Shown: positions 17,820-30,792 of the stretch, piece after piece | Layout of the letters: each line of letters opens with the position of its first letter | How positions within the stretch are numbered: the first letter of the stretch is position 1 | Source of the DNA: Carnobacterium gallinarum DSM 4847 | GTDB taxonomy: Bacteria > Bacillota > Bacilli > Lactobacillales > Carnobacteriaceae | Direction: 5' to 3' | DNA: 64,000 nucleotides | NCBI RefSeq assembly: GCF_000744375.1 | Contig: NZ_JQLU01000005.1 | Coordinates: 1,116,001-1,180,000, forward strand | Made by a program: the position numbers and the translations under genes | Notes under the pieces: generated by a model | Databases searched by the model: none | Seen by the model: only the letters and a program-made list of their open reading frames with translations | What the model was told of the DNA's origin: nothing

Positions 17820-18275
17820 CTATGCTTCTTGTGTAACATTCACAGTTAAGGTTGCAACCACTTCTGGATGAATCTTCACATCAATTTTAGCAACACCTAA
17901 GTTACGAATTGGTGTTGTTAAATCAATTTTTCGTTTATCTAATTTTACATCATATTGTTTTTGTACAGCATCTGCAATTTGTTTCGATGTAATTGAACCG
18001 AATAAACGGCTATCTTCTCCAGCTTTAGCTGGCATTACAATAACTGTTTTTTCATTTTCAAGAAAAGATTTTAAGTCATTGGCTTCTTTCAAAATTTCAG
18101 CTTCATGTTTTTCTTGAGCTTTTTGTTGCCCTTTTAATTCGCTCAAACTTGAAGAAGTTGCTTCTTTAGCCAATCCATTTTTAATTAAATAATTTTGTGC
18201 ATAACCATCTGCCACATTTTTGCTTTCCCCTTTTTTACCTTTACCTTTTACGTCTGCTAAAAAAATTACTTTCAT
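17820..18275 (-). CDS. rplI: Ribosomal protein bL9
   Basis: The 151-residue L9 starts [20 protein letters not shown], the conserved 23S rRNA-binding N-terminal domain, followed by a long connecting helix (about 42-78, charged) and a C-terminal domain ending in [13 protein letters not shown] and [12 protein letters not shown]. The ATG is adjacent to the gdpP stop codon (gdpP ends at the next base), with GGAGGAAGA inside the gdpP end, so the genes are translationally coupled. The gdpP-rplI-dnaB order is common in Firmicutes. Confidence 0.97.
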   Translation of the reverse strand: MKVIFLADVKGKGKKGESKNVADGYAQNYLIKNGLAKEATSSSLSELKGQQKAQEKHEAEILKEANDLKSFLENEKTVIVMPAKAGEDSRLFGSITSKQIADAVQKQYDVKLDKRKIDLTTPIRNLGVAKIDVKIHPEVVATLTVNVTQEA

Positions 18276-20279
18276 CTATTCTTCCTCCTTTAGTTTTTCA
18301 TCAATACTAGCTTTTAATTGTTCTTTTGCTTCAAGTATGGTTACACCAGAAAGCTGTGTCGCAGCATTGGATAAGTGTCCTCCTCCACCCAGTCTTTCCA
18401 TAATTACTTGAACATTCATTTCACCTAAGCTTCGTGCACTAATTCCCACACGTCCATCTGCACGTCTTGTAATGACAAATGAAGCATCTACATCTGCCAT
18501 CGAAAGCATGGTATCTGCTGCTTGAGCTGCTACTACTGTATCATAGACGGTATCCTCTTCACCAATGGCTACAGCAATATTTTTACCAATAAAATCAATT
18601 GATTCAATCAAATGACTACGCAATAAATAAGTGTCTACATTTTCTTTAAGAAGGCGTTGAATCAAGACTGCATCTGCTCCACATGATCTCAAATAGCTAG
18701 CGGCATCAAATGTTCTTGAACCTGTTCGTAATGAAAAACTACGTGTATCTACAATAATTCCCGCCAACATTGCTGTCGCCTCGATTTTATTGATAGGGTT
18801 TGCTTCATTAGATTGATACTCAAAAAGCTCTGTTATCAATTCTGCAGTAGAAGATGCATATGGTTCAATATAAACAAGAACCGGATTTGCTGGAAAATCT
18901 TCTCCTCTTCGATGATGATCAATTACAACGACTTGATTCGTTGCTTTCAACAAATCTGGAGCAATCGAAATTGTTGGACGGTGATGATCAACCATTACCA
19001 ATAACGAAGTAGGGGTAATCATCTCCTGTGCAATTTCTGGCGTGATAATATAGCGACTAATATTTTTATCCTTTTCAACTTCTTGCATTAATCTTGAAAT
19101 ATCATTGCTAAATTCATCAGGATTGACAACGATATAAGCTTCTTTATTATTCATTTCAGCAATTCTTCTGATTCCTAAACAGGCACCAATTGCATCCATA
19201 TCAGGATATTTATGACCCATTACAAAAATTTTATCTGTATGTTTCATAATTTCCTGTAGAGCTTGACTAATCATTCTAGAACGAACACGCGTTCGTTTTT
19301 CCATTGGATTTGTTTTGCCTCCGTAAAAACGAGCTTCTTCATCCACCGGTTTAACTACTACCTGATCTCCACCACGACCTAAGGCTAAATCTAAATTACT
19401 TTGAGCTAAATTAGCCAAATCACTTAAATTCTTATCACCATACGCAACCCCCATACTAAGAGTTAAAGGGAAATTTTGTTTTGATGTTCGTTCACGAATA
19501 CGATCAATAATACTAAATTTTTCAGATTCAATTTTAACCAATGATTCCAAATACAACATCATAATAAAACGATCATCTGAAACTTTTTTCAAATAAATTT
19601 GATGCGCCTTAGCCCAATTTGTTAATTGAGTTGCAACAAAACTATTCAAGTTAGAAATACTACGATCATTCATTGATTGAACAATTTCATCATAGTTATC
19701 AATAAAGATATTTCCAATAACTATTTTCTCATCAATATATTGTTCTTCGATTTTAGCATATTGTGTAATATCCATTAAATAGACAACTTTAATATCATCC
19801 TGAACAATCATTTGAAAATCTTTATCGCCCCATTTAATATTCGTTAAACCTGAAGATTTATTGTCTTTAATAATCGTTGCTAGCTCTTCATCAATTTCTT
19901 TAATCTTTTTCCCTAATACTTCTTGATTACCAAAGTACAATTGCAAATAAGGATTTGTCCATTGTAACTCATATTCTTCATTATATAAAAGAATACCTAT
20001 TGGCATTTTTATTAAAGCTTCTTGCTCGCCTCTTTTAATTCGATAAGACAGGTCCGCAATATATTTATTTGTTTCTACCGTAATTGTTTTTATAGAATAA
20101 ATTAATAGCACAGCTACTATAGAAAATAATACAAATAGAATTAAACCAATCCAAAAATTTGCAAAAAAGCTCAATACAATTACTGCTGTCAGCGTAAAAC
20201 CTAATCCTATTGCTCCTATTTTTAATTTTTCATTCTTTAAAAAACTTGGGAGCTTTTCATGAGTTAAAATTTTTTTCAT
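18276..20279 (-). CDS. gdpP: Cyclic-di-AMP phosphodiesterase GdpP
   Basis: The 667-residue membrane enzyme degrades c-di-AMP. Two helices (about residues 26-45 and 48-68) are followed by a PAS-like domain (about 85-160), a degenerate GGDEF domain (about 175-310) and a DHH-DHHA1 phosphodiesterase (about 340-660): MGHKYPDMDAIGA, LVMVDHHRPT (true DHH), VVIDHHRRG, GIIVDTRSFSLRTG and the DHHA1 GGGGHLSNAA. The start codon is ATG with AAGGAG upstream. It heads a unit with rplI. Loss of such enzymes raises c-di-AMP and alters beta-lactam tolerance in related species; here all motifs look intact. Confidence 0.95.
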   Translation of the reverse strand: MKKILTHEKLPSFLKNEKLKIGAIGLGFTLTAVIVLSFFANFWIGLILFVLFSIVAVLLIYSIKTITVETNKYIADLSYRIKRGEQEALIKMPIGILLYNEEYELQWTNPYLQLYFGNQEVLGKKIKEIDEELATIIKDNKSSGLTNIKWGDKDFQMIVQDDIKVVYLMDITQYAKIEEQYIDEKIVIGNIFIDNYDEIVQSMNDRSISNLNSFVATQLTNWAKAHQIYLKKVSDDRFIMMLYLESLVKIESEKFSIIDRIRERTSKQNFPLTLSMGVAYGDKNLSDLANLAQSNLDLALGRGGDQVVVKPVDEEARFYGGKTNPMEKRTRVRSRMISQALQEIMKHTDKIFVMGHKYPDMDAIGACLGIRRIAEMNNKEAYIVVNPDEFSNDISRLMQEVEKDKNISRYIITPEIAQEMITPTSLLVMVDHHRPTISIAPDLLKATNQVVVIDHHRRGEDFPANPVLVYIEPYASSTAELITELFEYQSNEANPINKIEATAMLAGIIVDTRSFSLRTGSRTFDAASYLRSCGADAVLIQRLLKENVDTYLLRSHLIESIDFIGKNIAVAIGEEDTVYDTVVAAQAADTMLSMADVDASFVITRRADGRVGISARSLGEMNVQVIMERLGGGGHLSNAATQLSGVTILEAKEQLKASIDEKLKEEE

Positions 20280-20830
20280 ATAAGACTCCTTCTTTTAACG
20301 TCTTTTAACGAGGATACATACCTATATATTACCATACTATAGATGTTAATTCTAGTTAGCCTACCATAGCACTTGTTTCACGTGAAACATTACTATCTAT
20401 TAAAATATCCTTTAAATTCAATGTTTCAATTATAATTCAGATTTTTTAATACTTATATTTCAAGAAAATTTAAGTACTAAATGAACAATGAAATCAAAAT
20501 ATATATACGTATTTGTTATTCACTACATATACAGTGATAAAATATATTCAGGTTATTTATTAATCAGTTCAAAACAAATTATCACTCTTAATCATCTGAA
20601 AAAAAGATATTTATGATTCATTTAGCTAAATACATTAATGTTATAAGAGGATATTTCAAAAAAAATACTCCTTTAACACAAATTAATTATCAATGAAAAA
20701 CATTAACATTTCCATTAGTACTATTAAATCATCAGAAGAACTTTTCTATACATAATTCACTAAAAAAATTGAATTAAAAGTAGATAAAAATATCACTCTA
20801 ATCCTAATTTCAGTTCAATTATTTCTAAAT
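20280..20830. other. Intergenic gap containing a parS site
   Basis: The 550-bp region between gdpP and rpsR is strongly AT-rich and without a supported ORF. Its only clear feature is the parS site at 20374-20389. The gdpP promoter must lie in its left part. Confidence 0.6.
20374..20389. promoter_or_regulatory. parS centromere site (perfect)
   Basis: TGTTTCACGTGAAACA is a perfect 16-bp palindrome and identical to the ParB/Spo0J binding consensus. It lies about 12 kb from the origin, as expected of origin-proximal parS sites that load ParB and SMC. Confidence 0.92.
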
Positions 20831-20857
20831 AAAAAAAGCCGTGATTTTCATCACGAC
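20831..20857 (-). terminator. Terminator of the rpsF-ssb-rpsR operon
   Basis: On the minus strand, GTCGTGAT-GAAA-ATCACGGC is followed by seven T residues, 13 bases past the rpsR stop. Confidence 0.9.
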
Positions 20858-20869
20858 TCCCAATTTCTA

Positions 20870-21106
20870 TTATTCAGCTGATACGAATGGTAATAATCCC
20901 ATAATACGAGCACGTTTAATTGCAATTGTTAATTTACGTTGGTGTTTAGCACATGTTCCTGTAACACGACGAGGTAAAATTTTACCTCTTTCAGAAACAA
21001 AGCGTTTCAACAATTCAACATCTTTGTAATCAATATTATCAATGTGGTTTGCTGTAAAATAACAAACTTTACGGCGCTTACGTCCGCCTCTGCGTTGTTG
21101 AGCCAT
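20870..21106 (-). CDS. rpsR: Ribosomal protein bS18
   Basis: The 78-residue protein starts [20 protein letters not shown] and has the conserved core [22 protein letters not shown] and [19 protein letters not shown]. It binds 16S rRNA together with S6. The start has GAGGA upstream. It is the last gene of the rpsF-ssb-rpsR operon. Confidence 0.98.
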   Translation of the reverse strand: MAQQRRGGRKRRKVCYFTANHIDNIDYKDVELLKRFVSERGKILPRRVTGTCAKHQRKLTIAIKRARIMGLLPFVSAE

Positions 21107-21142
21107 TATAATTAATCCTCCTTTTTCATTCCATTCTTATTT

Positions 21143-21703
21143 TTAGAATGGTAAGTCATCATCTGAGATATCAATAGGTTGTCCACTTGTAGCAAATGGA
21201 TCCTCATTCCTAGTGGAATTTTGATATTGTTGTTGAGGAGCTGAAGATTGATTATTTGTGTTGCTGTTGTTATAAGAATTTTGCTGTTGATATCCGCCGC
21301 CGCCATTATTAGTTTGTGGAGGTCTAGAACTAGAAGTTCCTTGATTACCACTACCTTCATGACCTTGACGTTGTTCACTAACTGATTTTGATTCCAGCAT
21401 TGAGAACGTATCAACAACCACCTCAGTAACATATACACGTTGACCTTGTTGGTTGTCGTAAGAACGTGTTTGAATACGACCTTCAACACCAACTAAAGAA
21501 CCTTTGCGTGTAAAATTAGCAAGTGTTTCCGCAGTTTTTCTCCAAGCTACACAGTTAATAAAATCAGCTTCTCTTTCACCGCTCTGGTTAGTAAACTGTC
21601 TGTTTACAGCCACGGTAAAAGAAGCAACTGCTGCGCCACTAGAAGTATAGCGTAAATCTGCATCTTTAGTTAATCTTCCAACTAAAACAACTCTGTTAAT
21701 CAT
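21143..21703 (-). CDS. ssb: Single-stranded DNA-binding protein
   Basis: The 186-residue SSB has an OB fold (about residues 1-108; [52 protein letters not shown]), a long flexible Gln/Asn/Gly/Ser-rich linker and the acidic tip DISDDDLPF that recruits replication and repair partners. It sits between rpsF and rpsR in the usual operon. A parS-like sequence lies in the short spacer upstream of it. Confidence 0.98.
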   Translation of the reverse strand: MINRVVLVGRLTKDADLRYTSSGAAVASFTVAVNRQFTNQSGEREADFINCVAWRKTAETLANFTRKGSLVGVEGRIQTRSYDNQQGQRVYVTEVVVDTFSMLESKSVSEQRQGHEGSGNQGTSSSRPPQTNNGGGGYQQQNSYNNSNTNNQSSAPQQQYQNSTRNEDPFATSGQPIDISDDDLPF

Positions 21704-21726
21704 CTTTTTTAGCTCCTTCCATAAAA

Positions 21727-21742
21727 TGTTTCATGTGAAACA
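21727..21742. promoter_or_regulatory. parS-like site (one mismatch)
   Basis: TGTTTCATGTGAAACA differs from the parS consensus in one central base and is embedded in a longer palindrome AAAATGTTTCATGTGAAACATTTT in the rpsF-ssb spacer. Confidence 0.6.
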
Positions 21743-21751
21743 TTTTTAACA

Positions 21752-22054
21752 TTACGCTTCTTCTCTAATTACGATATGACGAATAATATCATCACTAATC
21801 TTAGCTAGACGATCAAATTCATTGATTGCCAATGCATCTGTTGCTGTAAACTTAACGATATGATAAATTCCCTCGCGGAAATCTTTAATTTCGTAAGCTA
21901 AACGGCGTTTCGCCCAGTCTTTAGATTCAATTACTTCAGCGCCATTATCTTTTAAGATAGTATCGAAACGTTCAACAAGTGCTGCTTTCGCTGCCTCTTC
22001 AATGTTTGGACGGATAATGTAGTTAATTTCATACTTTGCTGTTTGTAGACTCAT
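21752..22054 (-). CDS. rpsF: Ribosomal protein bS6
   Basis: The start is the ATG at 22052-22054, preceded by AAGGAGGTGA seven bases upstream; a longer frame from 22114 is unlikely because it would put this perfect site inside the coding sequence. The 100-residue product starts [20 protein letters not shown] and contains [22 protein letters not shown] and [12 protein letters not shown], typical of S6. It leads the rpsF-ssb-rpsR operon. Confidence 0.97.
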   Translation of the reverse strand: MSLQTAKYEINYIIRPNIEEAAKAALVERFDTILKDNGAEVIESKDWAKRRLAYEIKDFREGIYHIVKFTATDALAINEFDRLAKISDDIIRHIVIREEA

Positions 22055-22125
22055 CTGACTGTCACCTCCTTGTGGACTTTGGCTCCTTTGATTACAAAAG
22101 AGCAAGGAGAGCATTCTATATTTAT
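22055..22125 (-). promoter_or_regulatory. rpsF 5' leader with hairpin, possible S6:S18 autoregulation element
   Basis: The leader contains GCTCTTTTG-TAAT-CAAAGGAGC (hairpin) and a nearby CTCCTTG that can pair with CAAGGAG of the ribosome binding site. Many bacteria regulate rpsF through an S6:S18-binding leader; whether this is that motif was not checked by structure search. Confidence 0.4.
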
Positions 22126-22144
22126 AGATTACTCACGTCATATT

Positions 22145-22173
22145 AGTGTAACACTTTAGCAAGTGAAAATCAA
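22145..22173 (-). promoter_or_regulatory. rpsF operon promoter
   Basis: On the minus strand, -35 TTGATT and -10 TACACT are separated by 17 bases, about 90 bases upstream of the rpsF ATG. Confidence 0.65.
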
Positions 22174-22929
22174 GTGATTTATTAACTAACTCAACAAAAA
22201 AACAGATGAATTATAAAACAAAAATTTTCATTGTTAATTCAAAATAAATAAAAGCTAAATGAACTTCTCAACTATTTCACTGCTTCTTTTTTGCATAAAC
22301 TAACCCTTACTTTTATCATAAAAACAGATTGACTGATAATAGCATTTAAAACCATGAAAAAAACAATTGAGTCTGTTTTGAATACTAGGCCATTTTGTAA
22401 AAGAAAAAGATCTCCTGTTAACTAAACCGCTCTTGCTATATCTTTATTCATTTACAAAACACTTTTTTTTATTTTAAAATCATCTTTTTTTTCAAATCTT
22501 ACACTTAAACATTATATAGATTCTGAAAAATTAACAAAATATTTTTAAATTAATAGACCTAACAGCAAATTTTAGTTTTAATTTTTAAATCCACATTATT
22601 TAGTTACACCACTCTTATAGACTTTATTGATTTAAGTTTCCTTTTAATCTAGTAGTTACTAGTATACTATATACAAAATTTCAAGTGTATTCCAAAACAA
22701 ACAACTTGTTCTCTCATTACTTTAAATTTTATAACTAGATTAAAATATAATTATATAGTTATACTAAAACCAAAAAAATAATTATTAGAGGTTGATAATA
22801 TGAAATATATAAATATTAAAATCAATAAATATCATTTTTATGTAAAATACTAAACAAATTACATCTAGTATAAAAAATCTTCTAAATAAATTTCATACTA
22901 TCCCATACTCTACTATAATTTTTATAAAA
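22174..22929. other. AT-rich gap between rpsF operon and gyrA
   Basis: No convincing gene was seen in this gap of about 750 bp. A 17-codon ORF (22800-22853, MKYINIKINKYHFYVKY) with GAGG upstream is the only candidate and is probably chance in such AT-rich sequence. Confidence 0.5.
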
Positions 22930-22969
22930 TAAAACCCAAAACAGCAACTAGATGCTATTTTGGGTTTTA
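22930..22969 (-). terminator. gyrA terminator
   Basis: AAAACCCAAAATAGCA (minus strand) pairs with TGCTGTTTTGGGTTTT with one mismatch; the T-rich tail follows. It lies about 115 bases past the gyrA stop. Confidence 0.8.
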
Positions 22970-23082
22970 AAAATGCCTAAAATTTTACGATTTAAGGAAT
23001 CTTTCTCTAATCTAATATATTTACTCATCAATTCCATTAAACGAGCTAAGAAACGCTAAAATCGATGTCTATTACACTTTTT

Positions 23083-25683
23083 TTACTCTTCGTCAGCTGA
23101 ACCTTCTTCTTCTGAATCGGAGTTAGTTAGTTCTGTATCCGCTAGGTTTTGAACATCAGCTTGAATTTGTGCATCTGTTGTTACATCAGCGTCATCAAGA
23201 ATTACCCCTTCACCTAGAACAACTGGAGTTTCTTCGCTTTCATCAACAACAGGTTCTGCATCAACTTTAGCCATTGTCGAAACAATTGCATCTTCACCTA
23301 CACGGATTAGACGAACACCTAACGTTGCACGACCTGTTTGAGAAACTGAATCAACTTCAAAACGAATAATGACACCAGTATTGGTAATTAACATGATATC
23401 TTCTTGTCCATTTACTGTTGTTAAACCAGCTAAGTTCCCATTTTTAGGTGTAATGTTAGCAGTTTTAATCCCTTTACCACCACGACCTTTAATTGGGTAC
23501 TCTGTTGCTTTTGTACGTTTTCCATAACCATTCTCAGTAATAACCAGTACTTCTGAATCAGGTTTTAGAACGTCCATTCCAACAACATAATCATCTTCAC
23601 GTAAACGAATTCCACGAACTCCACTTGCGCTACGTCCCATATCACGAACTGTATTTTCATTGAACGTTACAGCATAGCCTAAATGTGTTCCGATAATCAC
23701 ATTTTGATCGCCATCCGTTACACAAACGTTCATTAATTCATCGTCTTCACGTAAAACAATTGATTTCAAACCATTGCTACGAATATTAGCAAATGCGCTA
23801 ACTGACGTACGTTTTACAACGCCTTTAAGAGTTGTAAAGAATAGGAAATGCTCGTCATCGGCTTTTCCTTTCACGTTGATAATCGCTTGGATTTTTTCAC
23901 CCGAATCAATTCCTAATAAATTAATTGCTGGAATTCCTTTGGCCGTACGACCATATTCAGGAATTTCATATCCTTTAGCACGATAAACTTTACCATTATT
24001 TGTAAAGAATAATAACGTATCATGAGTTGAACAAGAAACTAAGTTCTCGATAAAGTCATCATCATGAACGCCCATTCCTTGAACACCACGACCACCACGG
24101 CGTTGCGCTCTAAATTCATTATTTGGTAGACGTTTGATATAGCCATTATGCGTTAACGTAATCACGATATCTTCCTCTTCGATTAAATCTTCATCTTCAA
24201 GGCTTAACACTTCACCAACTAATAATTCAGTACGACGAGGATCACCAAAACGATCTTGGATTTCCAATAATTCAGTTTCAATAATGGTATGAATTCTTGT
24301 GCTGCTTGCTAAAATATCCGTTAAATCTTTAATTAATTCAACTAAATCATTGTATTCAGCTTCAATCTTATCACGCTCTAAACCTGTTAAACGTACCATT
24401 CGCATATCTAAAATTGCTTGGGCCTGTTTTTCAGATAAAGTAAAGCGTTCCATTAATTCATTTTTTGCAATCTCACCAGTATTTGAGCCACGAATCACTT
24501 TAATAATCTCATCAATATGATCTAAAGCAATACGTAAACCTTCTAAGATATGTGCGCGAGCTTCAGCTTTACGTTTATCAAATTCAGTTCTACGACGGAT
24601 GACAATTTCTTGATGCTCTAAATAGTTTTCCAAGATAGATTTTAAACTTAAAACTTTAGGAACACCTTTAACAATCGCAAGCATATTGAAACCAAATGAT
24701 GTTTGCAATGGTGTTAATTTGTATAAATTATTCAAGACCACGCTGGCACTGACGTCACGACGAACATCGATTACCACACGCATCCCATCACGATCGGATT
24801 CATCTGCTAAATCAGTAATACCTTCAAGACGTTTCTCACGAGCTAAATCAGCAATTCGTTCGACTAACTTCGCTTTATTAACCATATAAGGTAATTCATG
24901 AACGATAATCCGTTCCTTACCATTTTTTAGAATTTCAATTTCAACTTTGGCACGAATCGTAATGGATCCACGACCTGTTTCATAGGCACGGCGAATTCCA
25001 GATTTACCCATTACTAACCCACCAGTTGGGAAATCAGGACCCGGTAAAGCTTCCATCAAGTCAGCTGTTGTTGCATCTGGATTATTCATTAAAATATGCA
25101 AAGCAGAAATCACTTCCGCTAAGTTATGTGGTGGAATATTTGTTGCCATCCCGACCGCAATCCCTGTCGCTCCATTAACTAGTAAGTTAGGGAAACGAGC
25201 TGGTAAGACTTCTGGTTCACGCTCTGAACCATCATAGTTATCTTGATAATCAATCGTATCTTTATTAATATCACGTAACATTTCCATCGCAATTTTAGAC
25301 ATTCTTGCTTCTGTATAACGCATTGCGGCAGCTCCATCACCATCGACAGAACCAAAGTTTCCGTGACCATCAACTAATGGATTACGGTAACTAAACGGTT
25401 GCGCCATCCGAACCATTGATTCATAAATCGCACTATCTCCATGAGGGTGATACTTACCCATAACATCCCCAACAATACGTGCAGATTTTTTATACGGTTT
25501 ATCTGGTGTCACTCCAAGTTCATTCATTCCATATAAAATACGGCGATGAACAGGTTTCATACCATCACGAACATCCGGTAACGCACGAGCAACAATAACA
25601 CTCATGGCATAATCCAAGAATGAAGTGCGCATTTCTTTCGTCAAATTGATTTCCGAAATATTCTCTTTAAATTCTTCGGTCAT
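23083..25683 (-). CDS. gyrA: DNA gyrase subunit A
   Basis: The 866-residue type II topoisomerase subunit introduces negative supercoils with GyrB. The breakage-reunion domain has the catalytic tyrosine in [11 protein letters not shown] (about residue 123) and the quinolone region [20 protein letters not shown], with Ser and Glu at the two positions that change in resistance. The C-terminal beta-pinwheel has the GyrA box [10 protein letters not shown] (about 529-538) and repeated GxK/R blades, and ends in a long acidic tail ([10 protein letters not shown]). The start ATG follows AGGAGG. GyrB lies 122 bases upstream on the same strand. Confidence 0.98.
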   Translation of the reverse strand: MTEEFKENISEINLTKEMRTSFLDYAMSVIVARALPDVRDGMKPVHRRILYGMNELGVTPDKPYKKSARIVGDVMGKYHPHGDSAIYESMVRMAQPFSYRNPLVDGHGNFGSVDGDGAAAMRYTEARMSKIAMEMLRDINKDTIDYQDNYDGSEREPEVLPARFPNLLVNGATGIAVGMATNIPPHNLAEVISALHILMNNPDATTADLMEALPGPDFPTGGLVMGKSGIRRAYETGRGSITIRAKVEIEILKNGKERIIVHELPYMVNKAKLVERIADLAREKRLEGITDLADESDRDGMRVVIDVRRDVSASVVLNNLYKLTPLQTSFGFNMLAIVKGVPKVLSLKSILENYLEHQEIVIRRRTEFDKRKAEARAHILEGLRIALDHIDEIIKVIRGSNTGEIAKNELMERFTLSEKQAQAILDMRMVRLTGLERDKIEAEYNDLVELIKDLTDILASSTRIHTIIETELLEIQDRFGDPRRTELLVGEVLSLEDEDLIEEEDIVITLTHNGYIKRLPNNEFRAQRRGGRGVQGMGVHDDDFIENLVSCSTHDTLLFFTNNGKVYRAKGYEIPEYGRTAKGIPAINLLGIDSGEKIQAIINVKGKADDEHFLFFTTLKGVVKRTSVSAFANIRSNGLKSIVLREDDELMNVCVTDGDQNVIIGTHLGYAVTFNENTVRDMGRSASGVRGIRLREDDYVVGMDVLKPDSEVLVITENGYGKRTKATEYPIKGRGGKGIKTANITPKNGNLAGLTTVNGQEDIMLITNTGVIIRFEVDSVSQTGRATLGVRLIRVGEDAIVSTMAKVDAEPVVDESEETPVVLGEGVILDDADVTTDAQIQADVQNLADTELTNSDSEEEGSADEE

Positions 25684-25743
25684 TCTATAAAATCCTCCTT
25701 ATTGGAAAAAAAACAATGACAAATTGAACTCTATCAACTTATC

Positions 25744-25793
25744 AAAGCTAATCCAAAATCCGAATGATCGAATTTTGGCTGTTAGCTTTTAAC
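25744..25793. repeat. Inverted repeat between gyrB and gyrA
   Basis: AAAGCTAATCCAAAAT can pair with ATTTTGGCTGTTAGCTTT with small bulges. It has no T-tail on the minus strand, so it may modulate or process the gyrBA transcript instead of ending it. Confidence 0.45.
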
Positions 25794-25804
25794 AAAATCA
25801 TTCT

Positions 25805-27742
<1,938 letters not shown>

Positions 27743-28864
27743 TTATTCACTCTCCATTTCTACATGACCACTAGCAACTTGAAACACACGAGGTGCTTGT
27801 AAAATATGCTTTTTAATTCCGTCCAAACTTGTTGTGGTTAAAAATGTTTGAACTTTATTTTCAATTGCTTTAAGTAGGTGTGTTTGTCTCTCGTCATCTA
27901 ACTCAGATAAAACATCATCCAACAGCAATATTGGGTATTCTCCGGTAATGTCCTTCATCAAATCAATCTCAGCTAATTTCACACTTAAAGCCGTTGTTCG
28001 TTGCTGTCCTTGAGATCCATAAGTTTGCACATTCTGTTCATTGACCATAAAACGCAGATCATCTCGGTGAGGCCCAACAATAGTACTCCCCTGATCCAAT
28101 TCACGTTTTCGTCCCTTTTCAAAAGCCGCCAATAAATCCAAATAAATCTGTTCTTTATCTAATTCATCGGTTATTTGCAAACTACATTGATACTCAATCA
28201 CTAAATTTTCCCGTTCTCTAGAAATCTCATGATGAATTGGTTGGGCCCATTTTTCCAATTTTTTTACAAAAGAAAAGCGCTCCTTTAAAATCTCAGCACC
28301 ATGAATTGCCAACTGTTCAGTTAAAACCTCTAGAAAGGTTAAATCCTTTGCTCTTTTCATCATCAACTGCTTTAAATACTGATTTCGCTGTTTTAGAATA
28401 TGCTGATAACTCACTAAATGATGCAAATAAATAGGATTCATCTGACCCATTTCCATATCTAAAAATTTCCGTCGGATAGAGGGAGAACCTTTAACTAGCG
28501 ATAAGTCTTCTGGAGCAAACAAAATGACATTTAGCTTTCCCAGATAATCGCTTAATTTTTTTTGCTCCAAATGATTAAATTTAGCTTTTTTCCCTTTATT
28601 AGAAATCGTAATCTCCAAAGGAAAAGAAGTATTTTTTTTCTGAACACGTCCACTAATTTTAGCAAATTCTTGATTCCAGAAAATTAATTCCTTATCGTTA
28701 GAAGTTCGATGACTTCTGGTCATTGCCAAAACGTAGATAGCTTCCATCAAATTTGTTTTTCCTTGAGCATTCTCACCTAAAAAAACATTAATTCCTTCAG
28801 AAAATCCTACCTCAGCAGCTTCATAGTTACGATACTGAGTCAGCTTAATCTCCTCTAAAAACAT
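27743..28864 (-). CDS. recF: DNA replication and repair protein RecF
   Basis: The 373-residue SMC-like ATPase acts with RecO/RecR at single-strand gaps. Walker [14 protein letters not shown] (about residues 30-42), the signature [18 protein letters not shown] (about 300) and Walker [18 protein letters not shown] (about 323-339) are present. The ATG overlaps the yaaA stop by one base (TAATG). Confidence 0.97.
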   Translation of the reverse strand: MFLEEIKLTQYRNYEAAEVGFSEGINVFLGENAQGKTNLMEAIYVLAMTRSHRTSNDKELIFWNQEFAKISGRVQKKNTSFPLEITISNKGKKAKFNHLEQKKLSDYLGKLNVILFAPEDLSLVKGSPSIRRKFLDMEMGQMNPIYLHHLVSYQHILKQRNQYLKQLMMKRAKDLTFLEVLTEQLAIHGAEILKERFSFVKKLEKWAQPIHHEISRERENLVIEYQCSLQITDELDKEQIYLDLLAAFEKGRKRELDQGSTIVGPHRDDLRFMVNEQNVQTYGSQGQQRTTALSVKLAEIDLMKDITGEYPILLLDDVLSELDDERQTHLLKAIENKVQTFLTTTSLDGIKKHILQAPRVFQVASGHVEMESE

Positions 28865-29115
28865 TACTCTTCTTCTCCGTTAGATGCTTGAACAAAATAA
28901 GTTCCTTCTCCTGGAATCTCAACACTAGATCCTGGAAAAATCTTTTTACCACGACGATTTTCAATTTCATTATCTAATAGTACAGTGTGTTCTGCTAGAT
29001 ACCATTTTGCCATTCCACCACTGCTGATAATATCAACGTGTTTTAATAATTGACCTAATGTAATAAATTCACTGTCAATATAAACGGTCTCTTTCACAAG
29101 TTCACCTGCTTTCAA
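28864..29115 (-). CDS. yaaA: S4-domain RNA-binding protein YaaA
   Basis: This 83-residue protein, located between dnaN and recF, begins [20 protein letters not shown] and contains an S4-like fold: [20 protein letters not shown], followed by [21 protein letters not shown]. It is conserved at this position in Firmicutes and is thought to act in ribosome assembly. It is stop-start coupled to recF. Confidence 0.93.
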   Translation of the reverse strand: MKAGELVKETVYIDSEFITLGQLLKHVDIISSGGMAKWYLAEHTVLLDNEIENRRGKKIFPGSSVEIPGEGTYFVQASNGEEE

Positions 29116-29385
29116 ATTTCAATAAAATAAGCGTGGATCATCTTTGTTGCTAAATCCCACGCAAATTACTATTTTAGCTATCCTTAATTATACCATTTCA
29201 CTACCAGTATTACAAACTAATTCTAATTTTTTGCTAGCTATTTTGCATTTTGTTTCAATTTTAAAAAAAGACCTTAAAACTATGTAAAGTCCTTAAATCG
29301 AAAAATAAGGGCTATTTTTAAATACTGATTCTCTAAATTACCTATGAGATTAAAATGAAAAGTGTAATTTTGACTTATTTGGAAC

Positions 29386-29428
29386 AAAAAAGGTGGAATA
29401 AAATCATTAAATGACCTCATACCACCTA
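29386..29428 (-). terminator. dnaN terminator
   Basis: On the minus strand, TAGGTGGTATGAGGTCATTT and its partial complement ending ATTCCACCT are followed by TTTTTTG. The rest of the 29116-29438 spacer is AT-rich and without a recognised gene; the yaaA promoter must be in it. Confidence 0.6.
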
Positions 29429-29438
29429 TAATTTTTAA

Positions 29439-30581
29439 TTAAAATGTACGCACTGGAGTAATTAATTGGATAAAGGTCTTATCATCTTCACTTGGCACAA
29501 GAATAAATGGACGAACAGGTGAAGTGAATTTGATACGAATATCCGTTTGACCGAATGTTCTTAAGGCATCCTTCATATAGTCCGGATTGAATGAAAGATC
29601 AATCGGCTCACCTTCAACCGAAATATAAGCTAATTCTTCCTTAACATTCCCAACATCTGGTGAATTACCAGAAATCTCAACAAGATCTGAAGAAATTGAC
29701 ACTTTAACAACATTGTTTTTACCTTCGTGAGAAAGCAATGATGCACGTTCAATTGATCCTAATAAAGAACTTGCGTTAAAAACAATTTCAGTTGATGCTG
29801 TTTCAGGAATTAAACGAGCTGTATCTGGATAATAGCCTTCTAGTAAACGAGAATAGAATAACATATTTTCCATTTTGAATAAAACTTGATTTTCCGTAAT
29901 CATCATTTCTACATTTTCAGTCGAGTCATCTAATGTTCTTGATAATTCAACTAAGCTTTTTCCAGGGATAATGACATTGTATTTTTGATCTGCTAATGAA
30001 CTATTTAACTCTAAAGGAATAATTCGTTGACTTAAACGGTGACTATCAGTAGCTACTGCTAATAATTGTCCGTTCTCAATCACCATATTAACTCCAGTTA
30101 AAATTGGACGGCTTTCATGAGTTGAAATCGCGATCACAGTTTGACCAATTACTTGCTTAAATAAGTTAGCAGGTAAAACAAAGGTTTCTTGTGTATCAAT
30201 AACTGGTAAATGTGGATAATTATTTGCATCCAATCCATTTACAGTAAAAGAAGCGTTAGCAGAAGTAATCAATGTTTGGAAATGATCTAAAACTTCCACT
30301 TCCATCATTTCATCTGGTAATTTTTTAACAATTTCACTAAAGAAACGAGCTTGCAAAACAATGCTACCAGCTTGATCGATGGTTAGATTATTCTTTTCAT
30401 CTTCTTGAGGAATAAATGCTTCAATAGAAATATCCGAATCACTACCGGTTAAAGTTAATCCTTCTTCAGAAGCCATAATTTTTAAACCAGTCAAAATTGG
30501 AATTGTCGTTCTTGATGAAATAGCTCGTTGAACATCAGCTAAACTTTTTAAAAATGCACTTCTTTTAATTGAAAATTTCAT
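29439..30581 (-). CDS. dnaN: DNA polymerase III beta subunit (sliding clamp)
   Basis: The 380-residue clamp starts MKFSIKRSAFLKSLADVQRA and shows the three-domain clamp pattern: PILTGLKIMASEEGLTLTGSD (domain 1), ESRPILTGVNMVIENGQLLA (domain 2), and the C-terminal signature FNPDYMKDALRTFG followed by SPVRPFILVPSEDD and LITPVRTF. It lies 211 bases downstream of dnaA with DnaA boxes between the two genes. The start ATG follows GGAGG. Confidence 0.98.
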   Translation of the reverse strand: MKFSIKRSAFLKSLADVQRAISSRTTIPILTGLKIMASEEGLTLTGSDSDISIEAFIPQEDEKNNLTIDQAGSIVLQARFFSEIVKKLPDEMMEVEVLDHFQTLITSANASFTVNGLDANNYPHLPVIDTQETFVLPANLFKQVIGQTVIAISTHESRPILTGVNMVIENGQLLAVATDSHRLSQRIIPLELNSSLADQKYNVIIPGKSLVELSRTLDDSTENVEMMITENQVLFKMENMLFYSRLLEGYYPDTARLIPETASTEIVFNASSLLGSIERASLLSHEGKNNVVKVSISSDLVEISGNSPDVGNVKEELAYISVEGEPIDLSFNPDYMKDALRTFGQTDIRIKFTSPVRPFILVPSEDDKTFIQLITPVRTF

Positions 30582-30654
30582 TAATAAATACCTCCAGAAA
30601 TTGTTTTAATTTATTTAATAAATACTTAGTAATAGTAGTAGGGCCTGTTAATAC

Positions 30655-30747
30655 TGTGGAAAAGAAAGGTAACACTTAGAGCCTAATAGTTTTCCACATG
30701 TGTATAAGTTGTGGGAAACTCTAACCTAAAATAGAAAGTTATCCACA
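30655..30747. promoter_or_regulatory. DnaA-box cluster between dnaA and dnaN
   Basis: A perfect TTATCCACA lies at 30739-30747. TTTTCCACA (30690-30698), TGTGGAAAA (30655-30663) and TGTGGGAAA (30710-30718) deviate by one or two bases. Together with the cluster upstream of dnaA this gives a two-part origin as in Bacillus. Confidence 0.8.
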
Positions 30748-30792
30748 TTGGATTTTTTTAGGTTGGTTCGATTTTTTATAAAAAATGTACAC

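Noticed and set aside
22800-22853. 17-codon ORF with GAGG upstream in the gap before gyrA
   Set aside because: Too short and AT-biased; no conserved context, probably chance.
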